A DNA stretch of 8,387 nucleotides from Armatimonadota bacterium (GTDB lineage Bacteria; Armatimonadota; UBA5829): the NCBI GenBank assembly GCA_023398345.1, contig JAEWSK010000300.1, forward strand, positions 1 to 8,387, in the 5' to 3' direction. The translations under genes were made by a program, and so were the position numbers. This document shows, piece after piece, positions 6,695 to 8,387 of the stretch. Within the stretch, counting starts at the first letter, position 1; every line of letters starts with the position of its first letter. The notes under the pieces are model-generated. The model saw only the letters and a program-made list of their open reading frames with translations, did no database searches and had not been told where the DNA came from.

Positions 6695-7356
6695 ATAACA
6701 AATCAGCGTTTCCAATTTGGCTAAAGGCATTTGTAGTGCTGGAACTAGCATTTGTTGCCATCGCGACAGCTTTGTGGGTGTCACCAGCCGAGGGTTTTGC
6801 GTCACCCGAATGGGCGCGTCTAATCGTATTCCATGTGCCGTGCGCAATGATCGCGGTAATTTCCTATATCGTGTCGACGATTTATGCTGTGTATTGCCTT
6901 GCTCGACGAGATATTTCAGCAGATATAAAGTCCGCGGCATCTGCATCGCTGGGACTGTTATTTACAGTGCTTGCGACAGTAACCGGCATGGTTTTTGCCA
7001 AAATAGAGTGGGGAACGGCATGGAACTGGGATCCTCGCGAGACGTCGATTTTAATGCTCCTAATGGTGTATATTGCCTACTTTGCGCTGCGCAGTTCTAT
7101 TCCCAATATGCTTAATCGAGCGAAGATCAGCGCGGCATATAACATATTGGCATGTCTGGTGATGCCGTTTCTTGTATTTGTTCTGCCAAGGATTAACCCG
7201 GGATTGCACCCGAACAAGGCATCGCTTTCGCCGGATTACGGCATCGCGCTGGCTGCGGCTATGCTGGGGTATGTGCTGGTCTATATATGGCTGTTTAGGT
7301 GTGCGGTCAGTTCGCGTGAGGCTCTGCTTGCAATGAGGATTGGTCGCAATGAATAA
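6682..7356 (+). CDS. ccmC: CcmC, haem-handling protein that loads CcmE
   Basis: A 224-residue six-segment membrane protein of the haem-handling family. It binds haem at the outer face of the inner membrane and forms the covalent haem-CcmE complex. The tryptophan-rich WWD motif WGTAWNWDPRET lies at 110-121. The two flanking haem-ligand histidines are His51 in IVFHVPCAM and His176 in NPGLHPNKAS, matching E. coli His60 and His184 by position in the fold. Hydrophobic segments lie near 14-33, 48-72, 88-107, 122-137, 154-169 and 187-206. The start is ATG 6682, inside the last codons of ccmB, with TTTAGG at 6671-6676. ccmE begins before its stop. No ccmD frame exists between ccmC and ccmE, where enterobacterial operons carry it. 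The identity could be confused only with CcsA-type proteins, but size and neighbours favour CcmC. Confidence 0.92.
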   Translation: MGRVDNKSAFPIWLKAFVVLELAFVAIATALWVSPAEGFASPEWARLIVFHVPCAMIAVISYIVSTIYAVYCLARRDISADIKSAASASLGLLFTVLATVTGMVFAKIEWGTAWNWDPRETSILMLLMVYIAYFALRSSIPNMLNRAKISAAYNILACLVMPFLVFVLPRINPGLHPNKASLSPDYGIALAAAMLGYVLVYIWLFRCAVSSREALLAMRIGRNE

Positions 7357-7723
7357 ATGGATGTATATCTTGGGAGTATTGCTTCTTGCCGGGTTCGCGG
7401 TTTTGACGGCATTGGAGCTTAAAAACGCAAGCACTCCTTATGTTACAAAAGTAGCCGACATCCGACTGTTTTCGGGCCGAACAATTCAGTTTATGGGTGC
7501 AATAGATCATGAGTATACGAGCTATGATCGCGACAGGCACGATCTGCATTTTGCTTTAAGAGATGACGCAGGCAAGGTCCTCAAAGTGTCATATGATGGG
7601 CCGAAGCCCGGCAATTTTGATGACGCCGACAGCGCAGTTGCGCGCGGTGTTTACAAAGACGGCAAGTTCAAAGCAGAGCAGCTCAGCTTGAAATGTCCGT
7701 CAAAATATCAGGGGAAAACATGA
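7349..7723 (+). CDS. ccmE: CcmE haem chaperone, Cys-x-x-x-Tyr variant
   Basis: A 124-residue haem chaperone. One N-terminal membrane anchor (about 6-23) holds a periplasmic OB-fold domain: FSGRTIQFMGAI (41-52), DLHFALRDDAGKVLKVSYDG (65-84), and GVYKDGKFKAEQLSLKC (100-116). CcmE takes haem from CcmC and carries it to CcmF. Classical CcmE binds haem covalently through a His in a His-x-x-x-Tyr motif; here the motif is CPSKY, with Cys116 and Tyr120. This is the variant known from some archaea and Desulfovibrio. The protein is shorter than the 159-residue E. coli form and ends only four residues after Tyr120, so it lacks the flexible C-terminal tail. The start is ATG 7349, with GAGG at 7335-7338; a TTG at 7340 is too close to that site. 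It overlaps ccmC by 8 bases and ccmF by 4 (ATGA). Confidence 0.9.
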   Translation: MNKWMYILGVLLLAGFAVLTALELKNASTPYVTKVADIRLFSGRTIQFMGAIDHEYTSYDRDRHDLHFALRDDAGKVLKVSYDGPKPGNFDDADSAVARGVYKDGKFKAEQLSLKCPSKYQGKT

Positions 7724-8387
7724 ACCCACAAGGGATTTCAATCAGTATAGACAATCTGCCGATATGGGTGGCGTTGGTGTGCGCGATTGGCGCTTGTGTT
7801 GCATATATAATTGCATGGTCGACGCGCAGCAAACAAAGCCCGACACCTATATCATCGCTCGCACGCAAGCTTTACTATGTCTCATTTGGGGCGATAGCGG
7901 CAGCATCCGTATATTTGATGCAGTGTATACTGTCCGGCAATCGCTTCGACATCGCTTATGTCTATCAAAATAGTGCTGTAAGCGACGGCCTGATATACCG
8001 AATATCGTCGTTTTGGGCGGGCCAACAAGGGTCGCTGCTGCTGTGGGCGTTGCTGATTGGTCTTGTCGGAGTGCCGATTGCCAAGCGTGCCGGCGGCTCG
8101 TCGCCGCTGATAATGGGATTTTGGTGCTCGCTTGTAAGTTACTTTCTTGCGTTGTTGGTTATAGACGATCCGATGAGAGGACTTGTCGGCGCGCAGCAGT
8201 TAACCGATGGACTCGGAATGAATCCCCTTCTGAAAAATTCATGGATGGCTATCCACCCGCCAGTTGTCTTTTTAGGTTATGCGCTTTTGTGCGTGCCCGC
8301 CGCATTTGCGATCCAAGGCACAATCAAACGCGACTCAATTCAATGGGCAAAGCACTGTAGGCCATGGGCGCTTGCCGGCTGGACAGT
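7720..8387 (+). CDS. ccmF: CcmF, cytochrome c haem lyase subunit, N-terminal part (3' partial)
   Basis: The frame from ATG 7720 stays open to the window end, giving 222 complete codons of a protein usually about 630-670 residues long. CcmF accepts haem from CcmE and joins it to the CxxCH cysteines of apocytochrome c outside the inner membrane. Family stretches are FDIAYVYQNS (76-85), FWAGQQGSLLLWALL (98-112), then DGLGMNPLLKNSWMAIHPPVV (163-183 as a block), with His179 in the conserved His-Pro-Pro expected to ligand haem, and FLGYALLCVPAAFA (184-197). Hydrophobic segments lie near 16-33, 52-70, 103-120, 129-148 and 178-198. The WWD motif and other ligand histidines lie beyond the window. GGGGA at 7711-7715 serves as ribosome site, and the start is coupled to the ccmE stop by ATGA. 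CcmF-like NrfE is possible but unlikely here. Confidence 0.93.
   Translation, partial: MNPQGISISIDNLPIWVALVCAIGACVAYIIAWSTRSKQSPTPISSLARKLYYVSFGAIAAASVYLMQCILSGNRFDIAYVYQNSAVSDGLIYRISSFWAGQQGSLLLWALLIGLVGVPIAKRAGGSSPLIMGFWCSLVSYFLALLVIDDPMRGLVGAQQLTDGLGMNPLLKNSWMAIHPPVVFLGYALLCVPAAFAIQGTIKRDSIQWAKHCRPWALAGWT

Noticed and set aside
8013..8360. A 115-codon plus-strand frame near the window end
   Set aside because: The ccmF frame covers this stretch with clear family motifs; this is an off-frame shadow.

Overview
The window holds eleven protein genes from a diderm bacterium of balanced base composition, packed into tight gene strings with almost no free space (no gap over about 120 bases). The phylum cannot be fixed from the sequence. 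Signal peptides, a lipoprotein, a cytochrome c maturation (Ccm) system and frequent TTG or GTG starts point to a non-enteric lineage. No tRNA, rRNA, CRISPR array, insertion sequence or phage gene was seen.

Region 1 (3-3100, + strand): the 3' end of secA with its zinc-binding tail, then prfB for release factor 2, with a textbook programmed +1 frameshift at an in-frame TGA. Next come a secreted protein that is only the C-terminal domain of the 5'-nucleotidase family, and a lipoprotein of the M28 / glutaminyl cyclase type. The last two overlap by ATGA and are probably translationally coupled.

Region 2 (3114-4473, - strand): an inositol-monophosphatase-fold (FIG) phosphatase and a RidA imine deaminase overlap by 17 bases. 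A good sigma70-type promoter lies directly upstream and decides the start codon of the first gene. This pair converges on region 1 with a 13-base gap.

Region 3 (4534-8387, + strand): a long-form LOG-family nucleotide phosphoribohydrolase, then ccmA, ccmB, ccmC, ccmE and the 5' part of ccmF. The ccm genes are chained by short overlaps. Together they would export and hand over haem for c-type cytochrome assembly: CcmA/B power release from the CcmC site, CcmC loads haem onto CcmE, and CcmF attaches it to apocytochrome.

The most notable point is that CcmE carries a Cys-x-x-x-Tyr haem site instead of the usual histidine, and no ccmD lies between ccmC and ccmE. This matches the rarer variant often called System I*. 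I do not see a wholly undescribed system. The points worth a second look are the Ccm variant with its unusual ATPase, the catalytic-domain-less nucleotidase protein paired with the M28 lipoprotein, and a strong hairpin early in the lipoprotein gene.
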